From Halalkalirubrum salinum (GTDB lineage: Archaea > Halobacteriota > Halobacteria > Halobacteriales > Haloferacaceae): a stretch of 64,000 bases of DNA. Positions 28,422-37,612 of this stretch are shown here, one piece after another. Location of the stretch: positions 62,001 to 126,000 of the forward strand of contig NZ_SRSG01000058.1 of the NCBI RefSeq assembly GCF_005543295.1, given 5' to 3'. The notes below the pieces were generated by a model that saw nothing but the letters and a program-made list of their open reading frames with translations, searched no databases and was not told the origin of the DNA. Positions within the stretch are counted from its first letter, which is position 1, and each line of letters starts with the position of its first letter. Both the position numbers and the translations under genes were made by a program.

Positions 28422-29105
28422 TTATCTCCAGAATTTGAGCGCTAGCCGCGTCCAAAATCCCTGTTTTTGTTCACTCACGGATTCCCAGAGGGTGACTGCC
28501 TCAAGCAAATCGGCGTTTTTGCTCCCAACTGCGTCCTCGCGATCGGGCGCGACGACGATCAGGTTTACTTCGTAGTGGCCGTAGTAGCCGAATTTGAGCA
28601 GTGTTCGGTCCGAGAACCCCGAAACGAACGATCGGACGTCGTCGGGGATCGAGTCGGTCACGACGACGAAGGTGTAATCGGTCCCGAAATGCTCCTCGTC
28701 GGCGACGATCCACTCGTCGGCCAAGTCGTGGCCGAACTCGACGAGTCGTTCGAGTTCCGCGACCCGGACCGTGTTCGTTCGCCGGGCGAACACGTACTCT
28801 TCGGTTTCGTGGTTTGCGTAGTTCAACGCCGGGTGGACGAACTGTTTTTGAATCTCCATGCGGAGTTCGCCGTACAGTTCGAAGCGCTCGCCCTCGATCG
28901 TGCGATCCTTCTCGAGATCGTAGTTGTACATGAGCCGATCGCTGACGCGATCAAAGTACTTGTCCTCCCACGTTGGGACGTTTTCGAGGATCTCGTCGGG
29001 AAGCTCCGTTGGCTCGACTCCTGTCGTCTCTTCAGCCGTTTCTGTAACCGTTTCTGCAGGAGTTTCTGCAGCCGTTTCTTCAGGCGCTGCGGTTCGATCG
29101 CTCAT
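28422..29105 (-). CDS. conserved haloarchaeal protein, unknown
   Basis: 227 aa. Residues 1-35 are a Thr/Glu-rich low-complexity leader (PAETVTETAEETTGVEP); the rest is a mixed soluble domain (WEDKYFDRVSDRLMYNYDLE ... VVVTDSIPDDVRSFVSGF). No cysteines or nucleotide motifs are seen, and no membrane helix. The ATG overlaps the stop of the cupin gene by 4 nt (ATGA), so both are one transcript. Function not recognised. Confidence 0.7.
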   Translation of the reverse strand: MSDRTAAPEETAAETPAETVTETAEETTGVEPTELPDEILENVPTWEDKYFDRVSDRLMYNYDLEKDRTIEGERFELYGELRMEIQKQFVHPALNYANHETEEYVFARRTNTVRVAELERLVEFGHDLADEWIVADEEHFGTDYTFVVVTDSIPDDVRSFVSGFSDRTLLKFGYYGHYEVNLIVVAPDREDAVGSKNADLLEAVTLWESVSEQKQGFWTRLALKFWR

Positions 29106-29473
29106 GATTCGTACGGTACTGCGTCTCCCGACACCGGCGGCGCACCGAGCGCCAGCACAGTGACAGGCTCTGTGGCGTCTGTCGGATTGTACGCTCTGTG
29201 GGGACTCTCTGGATCTGCGACGAACAGCTGTTCGGCCCCAACGGTCTTGGTTCCGTCCGGCGTTTCGACAGTGAGTGTCCCAGAGAGAACGTAAAACGCC
29301 TCCTGTTGTTCCTCGTGGAAGTGATACGTAAGTGGAATTTGCTCGCCGGGAGCGGCGACGAAGCGATTGATCGCCATCGTCTCGACGCCGCCGGCCTCGC
29401 CGAGCCGTCTGAGCTCGCAGGGCCGATCGTCGACTGGCTTGACGTCCGCTGGATCCACGGTCCGATATCCCAT
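29102..29473 (-). CDS. cupin-domain protein
   Basis: 123 aa with a single beta-barrel cupin. The first metal motif is in YHFHEEQQEAFYVLSG (H-x-H-x3-E-type) and the second in SPHRAYNP. It probably binds a metal and a small ligand, as an enzyme or sensor. I choose ATG 29473; ATGs at 29479 and 29527 are in frame, but the latter lies too close to the TATA-like TTAATAGTTA (about 29531-29541). It is the first gene of an operon with the 28422-29105 protein. Confidence 0.75.
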   Translation of the reverse strand: MGYRTVDPADVKPVDDRPCELRRLGEAGGVETMAINRFVAAPGEQIPLTYHFHEEQQEAFYVLSGTLTVETPDGTKTVGAEQLFVADPESPHRAYNPTDATEPVTVLALGAPPVSGDAVPYES

Positions 29474-29573
29474 GTGCATTGTTCTCAGGCCGGTCGGCAA
29501 AAGCCCGTCGACACCGAACTCGTGCATGGATAACTATTAACATTCCTCGTCCCGTATCGTTGAGCGAACAACC

Positions 29574-29798
29574 ATGGGTACGCAAAAAAGCGAGGCGTGC
29601 GGCCGCTGTTCGATGACAACAGTCGTCGACGCAGTCGGTGACGAAGAGCGCCGTGCGGAACGTGATCCGTTCGCTGGCGAGCGCATCGAGGTCGACGAGG
29701 ACGAGATGCGACAGGTCACTCCCGGTGCGTGGTTAGGCGGCATCACCGAGCGGCTCAACCGCGCTGCCACGAAGCTCACGTACGGCGACGATCGGTAA
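29574..29798 (+). CDS. 74-aa conserved small protein
   Basis: A soluble, acidic protein with one CGRC pair (CxxC at 9-12) and a C-terminal helix (GAWLGGITERLNRAATKLTY). A single CxxC could bind zinc only as a dimer. It is divergent from the cupin gene. Function not recognised. Confidence 0.6.
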   Translation: MGTQKSEACGRCSMTTVVDAVGDEERRAERDPFAGERIEVDEDEMRQVTPGAWLGGITERLNRAATKLTYGDDR

Positions 29799-29906
29799 CC
29801 GTTCTGCATAATTTGATCGCCTGTGACGCCGATAGCGCCTCGCATGCGTGTGTCGATCTCTCAGGGAGGCTTATATGACTGCCCGCCATAGCCTCGGCCA
29901 ACGGCA

Positions 29907-30608
29907 ATGGAAGAAAGCATCGCAGGGTTCAAAGAACGCGGGGACTGGGGCGACGTCGTCGAGCACGGCGAACGAATTACCCAGGCGCTCAGAGACGCTG
30001 GTGTCGACGGCGATGCGCTCGAAGAGTGGGACGAATGGCGACCGAAGCCCCACGAACGGTTACAAAAAGACGTTAATAAAAAGACCGCCGCACAAGCCAG
30101 CGTCGCCGAGGGTGAGGGCGAAAAGAAGGGCAAAGATGTCGGTGACGATCTCAAAAGCGCCGGCGAGAAGCTCAGCGAATCCTACGAAAAGGTTGAACAC
30201 GGCGACAACGACGGGGCGATCGAACGCTGGAGCGAGTCACTCGACTATGTCGCTCGCGCGGCGGATTCGGCGGGCCGCAAGGCTATCCGAACCGTCGAAA
30301 ATACGGTGTATCAGAACGTGATGACTCAGCTTGCGCCGTATTATTTCGACAACGAGCTCATCAGTGCGAACATTCAAAAGACGAGCCGCGGCAGCGACAG
30401 CGACGAACATACCTTCATCTTTGAGGTAAATGTTAACGATGATGACCTGAAAGCAGCGGTCTCTGAGCGGCTCGGCGAGTACGAGGACACGATCGATCGC
30501 TGGCACGTGACGACTGAAAAAGAGACTGCCAACGTCGAAGCCGCCGAAGGCGTCGAACCGCCCGCCGAGCCGACCGGCGACGAGCAGTCGCAATCGACGA
30601 AGAACTAA
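29907..30608 (+). CDS. haloarchaeal protein, probably DUF5828 family
   Basis: 233 aa. The N-terminus (MEESIAGFKERGDWGDVVEHGERI) is a helical, conserved-looking domain; a Lys/Glu/Gly-rich segment lies around 75-95; a second domain covers about 110-210 (TVYQNVMTQLAPYYFDNELI), and the tail is disordered. I believe this is the DUF5828 family but cannot check. It is soluble and its function is unknown. It is followed by a small gene 11 nt away. Confidence 0.7.
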   Translation: MEESIAGFKERGDWGDVVEHGERITQALRDAGVDGDALEEWDEWRPKPHERLQKDVNKKTAAQASVAEGEGEKKGKDVGDDLKSAGEKLSESYEKVEHGDNDGAIERWSESLDYVARAADSAGRKAIRTVENTVYQNVMTQLAPYYFDNELISANIQKTSRGSDSDEHTFIFEVNVNDDDLKAAVSERLGEYEDTIDRWHVTTEKETANVEAAEGVEPPAEPTGDEQSQSTKN

Positions 30609-30619
30609 GTAATTACTCA

Positions 30620-30862
30620 ATGCCCGAGCCACCACTCACCGTCGACGCTGGCGAATTGACCGCTGACGAGATCGTGTCCGCGCTCAACGAAGGCCGGCGC
30701 GTCCTCGTCACCGTCAACATGATGGGCACCGATCGAACGGTTACCCTCCGTTATGACGGCACGACCTACTACTGTGACACGCCGACTCGCCTATTGAAAC
30801 ACGAAACCGAACCCGAGATCCGCACGTGTATCCGTGATATGGGCTACGCTCGCGACGAGTGA
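30620..30862 (+). CDS. 80-aa conserved small protein
   Basis: A compact alpha/beta protein (LTADEIVSALNEGRRVLVTV, then YDGTTYYCDTPTRLLKH). Two cysteines are spaced too far apart for a zinc knuckle. It is probably cotranscribed with the gene ending at 30608. Many haloarchaea have a similar small protein; the role is unknown. Confidence 0.65.
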   Translation: MPEPPLTVDAGELTADEIVSALNEGRRVLVTVNMMGTDRTVTLRYDGTTYYCDTPTRLLKHETEPEIRTCIRDMGYARDE

Positions 30863-30941
30863 TGCGTGCATCGGCCGAGCTGTCTTGACTGTTGTTTTCC
30901 GAAGCCAGAGGTTTAACGACGCCCGCCGTCGTGGTAGCGGT

Positions 30942-31310
30942 ATGAGCGATACCCCGACAATGGACGACCTGATCGGCGATCCCGACCCCGAATTCCGCCA
31001 CGTGCTCGCGTGCGTGTTCGGGATCCAAGATCACGAAAGCCGGACGTACCTCGTGTTGCTCGAGTACCCGGGCAGTACGGTCGCCGAACTCGCCGAGACA
31101 CTCAATCGCGATCGCTCGAACGTCAACCGATCGCTCTCGACACTGCTCGAAAAGGGGCTTGTCGAGCGTGAGCGTCGGCTGCTCGATCCCGGCGGCTACG
31201 TATATCAGTACACCGCTGTTCCGCTTCCGGAGGCCAAAGAGATGCTGCACACTGCGCTCGATGAGTGGGTCGAGTCGGTACACACGGCGATCGACGAGTT
31301 TGGAACGTAG
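30942..31310 (+). CDS. MarR/TrmB-like winged-helix regulator
   Basis: 122 aa from ATG 30942 (MSDTPTMDDLIGDPDPEF). A TTTAAC box at about 30911-30917 gives a leaderless start. The winged helix covers about 25-95 (STVAELAETLNRDRSNVNRS is the DNA-reading part), with a helical C-terminus for dimerisation. It stands before thrC, but a separate promoter is likely there; a link to threonine synthesis is not shown. Confidence 0.8.
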   Translation: MSDTPTMDDLIGDPDPEFRHVLACVFGIQDHESRTYLVLLEYPGSTVAELAETLNRDRSNVNRSLSTLLEKGLVERERRLLDPGGYVYQYTAVPLPEAKEMLHTALDEWVESVHTAIDEFGT

Positions 31311-31384
31311 CTCGCCCCTGTACTGCCCGACAGTATCCGTCGACACCGACCGTCTTTTGGTCGTCCCCACCGACCTATCCAGTA

Positions 31385-32671
31385 ATGAGTCTTAGCCTTA
31401 CCGCGCCCGCGCAGACGGCACCGTCGTGTGCGGACGACGGCGTCTGGTTGGAGTGTATCGCCTGCGGCGAGCAGTTCGCGCCGTTCGAGGAGATCATGTA
31501 CACCTGTCGCGCGTGCGACGGTCTGCTTGAGGTTCGCTACGCGAACCCACCGACGTTTGAGGAGTATGGCTCCGACGGCCGTGTTCCGGACGCCCCCGAT
31601 CGTGGCGTCTGGCGGTACGCGGCCTCACTCCCGTTTGACGAGGGGGTTTCACTCCCCGAGGGGGACACGCCGCTACACAAAGCGCCGCGGCTGCGCGATT
31701 CGATCGGCGTGAACCGTTTGCGGATCAAACACGAGGGAATGAACCCGACCGGCGCGTTCAAAGACCGCGGGATGACCGTCGGCGTGCGGGTTGCGAAAGA
31801 ACTCGGCGTCGATCGGCTCGCCTGTGCGTCGACTGGCAACACGAGCGCCGCACTCGCCGCCTATGGCGCTCGCGGCGGGATGGAAACGCTCGTATTGCTC
31901 CCGAAAGGCAAAGTTGCCGCCGGGAAGATCGCCCAGGCCAGCCTCCACAACGCACGTATTCTTGAGGTCGACGGAAATTTCGATGCGTGTCTCGACATTG
32001 TCCAGGAGCTCGCCGCTCGGGGGGAGGTGTACCTGCTCAATTCCCTCAATCCCTTCCGGCTCGAGGGGCAGAAGACAATCGGATTTGAGATCCTTGAAGA
32101 ATTTCACGCCGACCACGGCCACTATCCCGATCGGATCGTCCTTCCCGTTGGCAACGCCGGAAACACGGCCGCGCTGTACAAGGCGTTTCGCGAGCTTATT
32201 CAGGCCGGTTCGCTCGCTCCCGAGGAGGTCCCAAAACTCACCGGGGTGCAGGCGGAGGGGGCGGCCCCGATGGTCGAGGCTGTCGAGAACGGTGCCGACG
32301 CGATTCGCCGCTGGGAGTCTGTCGAGACCCGTGCGACCGCGATTCGAATCGGCAACCCGGTCAACGCGCCGAAGGCGCTGCCGGGAATCCGAAACACCGG
32401 CGGGACCGCGGTTGCGGTCTCCGACGACGAGATCACGGCGGCACAGCGCGATCTGGCCGGCGAGGGTATCGGTGTCGAGCCCGCCTCCGCGGCGTCAGTC
32501 GCAGGGTTGCGGAAGCTTCGATCGAACGGGACGATCGGCGCGGACGAGGATGTTGTCTGTCTCACGACCGGACACCTTCTGAAAGATCCTGATGCGGCTT
32601 TCGCTGCTGGTGACGATCCAGAGCCGGTTCCGAACGACACAGAGGCGGTCATCGAGCATCTCGCGGAGTAA
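31385..32671 (+). CDS. thrC: threonine synthase
   Basis: 428 aa from ATG 31385. An N-terminal zinc ribbon (C24, C27, C41, C44) precedes a PLP fold-type II domain. The PLP lysine is K126 in NPTGAFKDRGM; the phosphate loop is PVGNAGNTAA and a serine/threonine loop lies in STGNTSAALAAYG. It forms threonine from O-phosphohomoserine in the cytoplasm. The ribbon is common in archaeal threonine synthases. Confidence 0.93.
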   Translation: MSLSLTAPAQTAPSCADDGVWLECIACGEQFAPFEEIMYTCRACDGLLEVRYANPPTFEEYGSDGRVPDAPDRGVWRYAASLPFDEGVSLPEGDTPLHKAPRLRDSIGVNRLRIKHEGMNPTGAFKDRGMTVGVRVAKELGVDRLACASTGNTSAALAAYGARGGMETLVLLPKGKVAAGKIAQASLHNARILEVDGNFDACLDIVQELAARGEVYLLNSLNPFRLEGQKTIGFEILEEFHADHGHYPDRIVLPVGNAGNTAALYKAFRELIQAGSLAPEEVPKLTGVQAEGAAPMVEAVENGADAIRRWESVETRATAIRIGNPVNAPKALPGIRNTGGTAVAVSDDEITAAQRDLAGEGIGVEPASAASVAGLRKLRSNGTIGADEDVVCLTTGHLLKDPDAAFAAGDDPEPVPNDTEAVIEHLAE

Positions 32672-32740
32672 TCGACGCTCGCGAGCTGCATGCCGGCTGT
32701 CTGACGCGGATTTTTGTGGCTGTGTTACTACCTCTCATGC

Positions 32741-33112
32741 ATGTGGTCCTCAAGCCTCCCGACCGGCACTGTCAGCACGGATCGATCTGGCGATCGAACG
32801 TATCCACTTGATCCGCCACCAACCGATGAGGCCGCCACACCGACGTACCCAACTCGGACGGAACTCGAAGCGGCCGCTCGGGACCGCGATCGAGCGGTCT
32901 CCGAGGCGAAACAGCTCCGCACACAGGTATCGATGCTCCGCACCGAACTCGATCGTGAACGGAGCGAGCGCGAACAGGTCGTCGAACGATACGAGTACCT
33001 GCTCGCGGATCTCCAGCGACTCGAAACAGAACGAACCGATGCTGGCACCTTTGAGCGAGTCGGTGCCCGTCTCGACGCGATGGTCGAAACGATGGTGGGA
33101 TACCTCCGATAA
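32741..33112 (+). CDS. coiled-coil protein, unknown
   Basis: 123 aa. After a Pro/Thr-rich start, residues about 45-105 form one long charged coiled coil (RTELDRERSEREQVVERYEY) and a short helix ends the protein (LDAMVETMVGYLR). I use ATG 32741; a TTG start at 32714 would add nine residues. It converges with serA, 21 nt apart. Function unknown. Confidence 0.6.
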   Translation: MWSSSLPTGTVSTDRSGDRTYPLDPPPTDEAATPTYPTRTELEAAARDRDRAVSEAKQLRTQVSMLRTELDRERSEREQVVERYEYLLADLQRLETERTDAGTFERVGARLDAMVETMVGYLR

Positions 33113-33133
33113 TCAAAAGGCCTTCCGAGCGGA

Positions 33134-34759
33134 TCAGTCCGCGCTGGTTGGCGTTTCCCGCTTTGTCAGCTCCTCTTGGCCGTCGAGGACGATCTCTTTG
33201 ACCTCGATAATCCGATCGTCGGAGAGCAGTTCCTCGATTACCACGTCGGGCACCGAGTGATCGAGGTTATAGACCGTAAGCGCCTCCCCGCCGTACGTTT
33301 CACGGGCATTGAACATCCCTGCGATGTTGACGTCGTTTTCGCCGAGGACGGTACCGATGAAGCCGATTACGCCCGGCTTGTCGTAGTTGCGCGCGACGAG
33401 CATGTGGCCGTAGGGAATCGCATCGACCCGAAAGCCGTCGATCCGAACAATTCGTGGATCCTCGCCGGCAAACAGCGTTCCACACACCGACAGCTCCTCG
33501 TCGCCGTTCCGGACCGTCACCGTCACGAGGCTCTGGAAGTCTGCGGCCTGTCTGGTCTTCGATTCGGTGACTTCGATGCCACGGTCTTTCGCAAGTTGCG
33601 GGGCGTTGACTGCGTTGACCTGCCACTCCAGCGGGGTGAACACGCCCTTCAGTGCGCTTGCAGTGATGAGCTCGACGTCCTCTTCGGCAACTTCACCCTC
33701 GTAGTGGACCTCGATCTCGGTAATTCGCTTCCCGAGTAGTTGTGCGGCGACCTTGCCGGCGGTTTCAGCCAGCGGGATGTACGGCTCGATTCGCGGGAAC
33801 GCCGTTTCGTCGACCGAAGGCGCGTTGAGCGCGTTCAACACCGGCTGTTCGTTGAATGCGGCAATTACCTGTTCGGCGGTATCGATCGCAACGCTCTCTT
33901 GGGCGGCCTCGGTCGAGGCACCCAGGTGCGGCGTCACGATCACGTCATCGACAGCCAAAAGCGGCGAGTCTGCCGGCAGCGGCTCCTCGGCAAAGACGTC
34001 AAGCGCTGCGCCGACTACCGTTCCATCGTCGACAGCCGCTGCGAGCGCGTCCTCGTCGATGATTCCGCCCCGAGCACAGTTGATGACGTAGCCGCCCTCC
34101 AGCAGTGCGAGTTCCTCAGTGCCGATCATGTTCTCGGTTTCAGGCAACAACGGCGTGTGGATCGTCACGAAGTCTGCCCGCCGCAAACACTCCTCAAGGT
34201 CTTCGATCAGCTCCGCGCCGAACTGCGCGGCGCGCTCTTCGGAAATGTACGGATCGTAGACAACGAGATTCATGCCGAGCGTGTCGAGCCGTTTTGCGAC
34301 CTCCTGGCCAACTCGGCCGAGCCCGATAATCCCGAGGGTCTTGTTGTTAATCTCGGTGCCAAGGTAGTCGGATTTGGCCCACTCGCCGTCTTTGAGTCGT
34401 GCGTGCGCCTGCGGAATCGATCGCGCGACCGCAAACGCCATGGCGACGGTGTGTTCGGCCGCTGCGCGGACGTTCCCCTCGGGCGCGTTCGCGACAATCA
34501 CGCCGTGGTCGGTCGCCGCTTCGATGTCGATGTTGTCGACGCCGATCCCGGCTCGTCCGACGATCACGAGGTCGGGCGCGGCCTCGAAAACCGCCCGTGA
34601 GACCTCTGTTCCGGAGCGAACGATGAGGGCGTTCGCGTCAGCGACCGCGTCCAGTAGCTCTTGGCCTTCGATATCGTAGTCAGTTCGAACGTCGTAACCT
34701 GCCTCACGTAACCGATCGAGACCAGCCTCTGCGATCGGATCCGTGACGAGTACGTTCAT
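33134..34759 (-). CDS. serA: D-3-phosphoglycerate dehydrogenase
   Basis: 541 aa from ATG 34759. The Rossmann motif GLGRVGQEV is near residue 148; catalytic Arg lies in NCARGGIIDE, the Glu downstream, and His in TPHLGAST. The C-terminal half carries the allosteric-substrate-binding domain and an ACT domain (PGVIGFIGTVLGENDVNIAG) that senses serine in other organisms. It catalyses the first step of serine synthesis. It is divergent from serB, so the 146 nt between them probably hold both promoters. Confidence 0.95.
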   Translation of the reverse strand: MNVLVTDPIAEAGLDRLREAGYDVRTDYDIEGQELLDAVADANALIVRSGTEVSRAVFEAAPDLVIVGRAGIGVDNIDIEAATDHGVIVANAPEGNVRAAAEHTVAMAFAVARSIPQAHARLKDGEWAKSDYLGTEINNKTLGIIGLGRVGQEVAKRLDTLGMNLVVYDPYISEERAAQFGAELIEDLEECLRRADFVTIHTPLLPETENMIGTEELALLEGGYVINCARGGIIDEDALAAAVDDGTVVGAALDVFAEEPLPADSPLLAVDDVIVTPHLGASTEAAQESVAIDTAEQVIAAFNEQPVLNALNAPSVDETAFPRIEPYIPLAETAGKVAAQLLGKRITEIEVHYEGEVAEEDVELITASALKGVFTPLEWQVNAVNAPQLAKDRGIEVTESKTRQAADFQSLVTVTVRNGDEELSVCGTLFAGEDPRIVRIDGFRVDAIPYGHMLVARNYDKPGVIGFIGTVLGENDVNIAGMFNARETYGGEALTVYNLDHSVPDVVIEELLSDDRIIEVKEIVLDGQEELTKRETPTSAD

Positions 34760-34905
34760 GCCTGTACGGATCGCCGGCTGGCTGTTAAGAGTTTCCACGT
34801 CGGCCGATTATGCATGCGAGAGATACTCACGCGGCCGATCTACGATTTAACCAACCGACGATCGAAACCGTCGCGTTTCAAATCCGTCGAGCCGAACAGA
34901 CAGCT

Positions 34906-35550
34906 ATGGCGCTTATTGCCTTCGACTTCGACGGGACGCTCTCGGACTCGGAGATGACGGTGTTGCTCGGCGAGCGGATGGACGTCGCCGAGGAAATGGC
35001 CGACATCACAGAGCGAGCAATGAACGACGAACTCAGCTACGCCGACAGCCTCCGTCGCCGTGCGGCACTCCTTGAGGGGCTGTCAGTCGAGCGCGCTGAC
35101 GAGGCCTACGAGTCCGTTCGGCTTCGCCCCGGCGCAGGCGACGTTATCGATCAGCTTCGCGAGCAGGGACACACCGTTGTGATCCTCACCGGTGGGTTCG
35201 ACGACGGTGTCGAGGCGGCCCTCGCGGCTGCGGACACCGAGGTCGATCGCATCGTCGCGAACCACCTGCCGGTCTCCGGCGGCCGGCTCCCCGGCGAGGT
35301 GACTGGGCCGCTCATCGAGGGTACAAAAGACGAACAGCTCTTGGCGCTCACCGACGAACTGGGAATCGATCCCGAGGCGACGATCGCTGTCGGCGACGGC
35401 GCGAACGATTTGCCGATGCTCGAGGTTGCGGGGATCGCGATCGGTTTCAGCCCCAAGCCGGCGGTCGAACCCGTCTGTGATCTCACTGTTTCTTCGATGG
35501 ACGACCTCGCCAAATCGCTCATCGATCACGGCGTGTTGACGCGGTCGTAG
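34906..35550 (+). CDS. serB: phosphoserine phosphatase
   Basis: 214 aa HAD phosphatase. I start at ATG 34906 (MALIAFDFDGTLSDSE); the 32-residue extension from 34810 is not conserved. HAD motif I is FDFDGT (D7, D9), motif II ILTGG, and motif IV VGDGANDLPML. With SerA next door it is most likely the last enzyme of the serine pathway; the aminotransferase is not nearby. Confidence 0.92.
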   Translation: MALIAFDFDGTLSDSEMTVLLGERMDVAEEMADITERAMNDELSYADSLRRRAALLEGLSVERADEAYESVRLRPGAGDVIDQLREQGHTVVILTGGFDDGVEAALAAADTEVDRIVANHLPVSGGRLPGEVTGPLIEGTKDEQLLALTDELGIDPEATIAVGDGANDLPMLEVAGIAIGFSPKPAVEPVCDLTVSSMDDLAKSLIDHGVLTRS

Positions 35551-35668
35551 CCGCCGAACCGACGCTGTCTGGCAGCGGCTTTATCTGACTGTCAATCGTA
35601 TCTCGACACATGGGTAGTCTAGGTTGGGTGTACGTTCGATCAATCGACTGCGGCGTCCGTCTCCGACC

Positions 35669-36496
35669 ATGATTCAACTGACCTATCTCCAGTTTCACCT
35701 CGTTTTCACGCTTCCCGTGTTAGCGCTGTTGCTGTATCTTGCCCCAAACTACGAGCCGGTGCGAAAGCGCCGATCGGCTGTGGGGATTGCGATTCTCGTC
35801 ACGATCGCGTTCGGCTACACCACGCCGTGGGGCAGCTACCTCATCCAGCGCGGCGCGTGGTGGTACGCCGACGGCGCAGTCGCCTTTCGGGCGCTGTCGA
35901 TCCCGCTCGGCGAGTACCTGTTTTTCATCATCAAAACGGTGATCGTCGGGCTGTATCTCTACTATCGGGGGTTCGATCCGACGTTCCGTTCGGGTGATTT
36001 CTCGTGGACCCCACGGCTTGCGGGAGTACTCGTCGGGGTCGCAATGACTGTTGGCGGCCTGTGGCTCGTGACACTGTCGGCGTCGTACCTGTACCTCGGC
36101 GCGCTCGTTGCGTGGACCGGCCCGGTGGTCGCCCTGCAGTGGGCCGTCGGCGGCGGCTACCTCATGCGGACTCCACGGGTGTGGCTCGAAGCAGCGCTCG
36201 TTCCGTCTGCGTACTTTTGGATCGCCGATCGGATTGCGATCGAGATGGGTACGTGGGTCATCTCGCCGACGTACACGACTGGAATCGCCGTCCTTGGACT
36301 GCCGATCGAAGAGATGCTGTTCTTTCTCTCGGCAGCGCTCATGACGATCCACGGCCTCACGCTGTTCGAGTGGGTGCTCGATTACTGGGATCAGACAGGG
36401 TGGCCCACACCAGTCGCCGCGATCGTTACCGCTGTTTCGTTCGAGCGGTCCAGCCCCGATCCAGCCGCCCCCGAGGAGCGTCCAGATAACAGATGA
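35669..36496 (+). CDS. crtY: lycopene beta-cyclase
   Basis: 275 aa, seven to eight membrane helices, made of two CrtYc/CrtYd-like halves: PLGEYLFFIIKT in the first and LPIEEMLFFLSAALMT in the second, the P-x-E(E) motifs of this cyclase type. The start is ATG 35669, without the 15-residue extension. It makes beta-carotene from lycopene, competing with bacterioruberin synthesis. Its stop overlaps blh by 4 nt. Confidence 0.93.
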   Translation: MIQLTYLQFHLVFTLPVLALLLYLAPNYEPVRKRRSAVGIAILVTIAFGYTTPWGSYLIQRGAWWYADGAVAFRALSIPLGEYLFFIIKTVIVGLYLYYRGFDPTFRSGDFSWTPRLAGVLVGVAMTVGGLWLVTLSASYLYLGALVAWTGPVVALQWAVGGGYLMRTPRVWLEAALVPSAYFWIADRIAIEMGTWVISPTYTTGIAVLGLPIEEMLFFLSAALMTIHGLTLFEWVLDYWDQTGWPTPVAAIVTAVSFERSSPDPAAPEERPDNR

Positions 36497-37548
36497 CGGC
36501 AGCCTCCGTGCGATCGTCGCTGCCCGTTTTAGCCCGCTCGACGCTCTCGCGGGCGACGCTTCGGTGGCCGGCGTACGTCCTCGCGGCGACGATTCTCGTG
36601 TGGCCGATCGTCTCACAACTTCCGACGCGAGTGCGCTACGCGCCATTCCTGGTGAGTGTTGTCGTCTTTGGGCTCCCCCATGGCGCTGTCGACCACCTCG
36701 TCCCTGCTCGACTCGCGGGCGTTCGCCGTCGTCGATCGTACGCCGTCGTCGGTGGCGTCTACGCGGTTTTGATGGCCGGCTACCTACTCGTCTGGCTGGT
36801 CGCTCCTGTTGTGGGGTTCGTGAGTTTCATCCTGCTCACGTGGTATCACTGGGGGCAGGGTGATGTGTACGCACTGGCGGCGATCGGCGGCGTCGGGTCG
36901 CTGTCGGGCCGGCTCGATCGCTGGCTGTCGATCATCGTCCGCGGCGGATTGCCGATGCTTGTCCCGCTGTTGTCGCATCCCGACGAGTATCGGGCAGTTG
37001 CGACGGCGATCGTTTCGCTATTCGCCGCTGATGCCAGCGGGACACTCGGCGTTGTTTTCACCCCCGACACTCGTCTCGTGGCTGCCATTGCGTTTGCCGG
37101 CGTGACGATCGCGTCACTCGCACTCGGGCTCTATCGGGTGAGACAGGACCGACTCAATGCGCGTGCCTGGCGGCGCGACGTGCTCGAGGTTGGACTGCTC
37201 TGGGCGTACTTTTGGGTGTTGCCGCCGATCTTTGCGATCGGGGTCTACTTTGCGGTATGGCACGCGGTCAGACACATCGGTCGGCTTGCGGCGATCGACG
37301 ATCGATCGCTCACCGCCCTTACGGCGGGTGAACTGCGTGCGCCGGTGGGGCGGTTCGCCCGCGATGCAGCGCCGTTGACCGCCGCCTCGCTTCTCGTCTT
37401 CGTCGGCCTGTTTGTCGGGCTCTCGGTCGGGATCGATCCCGACAGTTTGCTGGCCGTGTACCTCGTCGGGATTGCGCTTTTGACCCTGCCGCACGTGGCC
37501 GTCGTGACGTGGATGGATCGCCGTCAGCTCGGGACTGGGGCTGGCTGA
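36493..37548 (+). CDS. blh: Brp/Blh beta-carotene 15,15'-dioxygenase
   Basis: 351 aa membrane enzyme that cleaves beta-carotene to two retinals. The iron-binding histidines lie in GLPHGAVDHLV, TWYHWGQGD, WHAVRHIGRL and LPHVAVVTW. About eight membrane helices. It overlaps crtY (ATGA), so cyclisation and cleavage are coupled. This implies that the cell makes rhodopsins, although no opsin gene is in the window. Confidence 0.93.
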   Translation: MTAASVRSSLPVLARSTLSRATLRWPAYVLAATILVWPIVSQLPTRVRYAPFLVSVVVFGLPHGAVDHLVPARLAGVRRRRSYAVVGGVYAVLMAGYLLVWLVAPVVGFVSFILLTWYHWGQGDVYALAAIGGVGSLSGRLDRWLSIIVRGGLPMLVPLLSHPDEYRAVATAIVSLFAADASGTLGVVFTPDTRLVAAIAFAGVTIASLALGLYRVRQDRLNARAWRRDVLEVGLLWAYFWVLPPIFAIGVYFAVWHAVRHIGRLAAIDDRSLTALTAGELRAPVGRFARDAAPLTAASLLVFVGLFVGLSVGIDPDSLLAVYLVGIALLTLPHVAVVTWMDRRQLGTGAG

Positions 37549-37612
37549 GACGACATTTCACTTCCGCCGCGCTTGACGAACCCTTAACAACGGCGACGCC
37601 GTAGCGCACACA

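Noticed and set aside
28422-29585. 387-codon version of the 28422-29105 protein
   Set aside because: The upstream 160 codons lie opposite the cupin gene's correct frame and show shadow composition.
32741-33112. Coiled-coil protein as an opposite-strand shadow of other frames
   Set aside because: The heptad pattern with acidic composition is typical of real haloarchaeal proteins, so I kept it as a gene, with moderate confidence.
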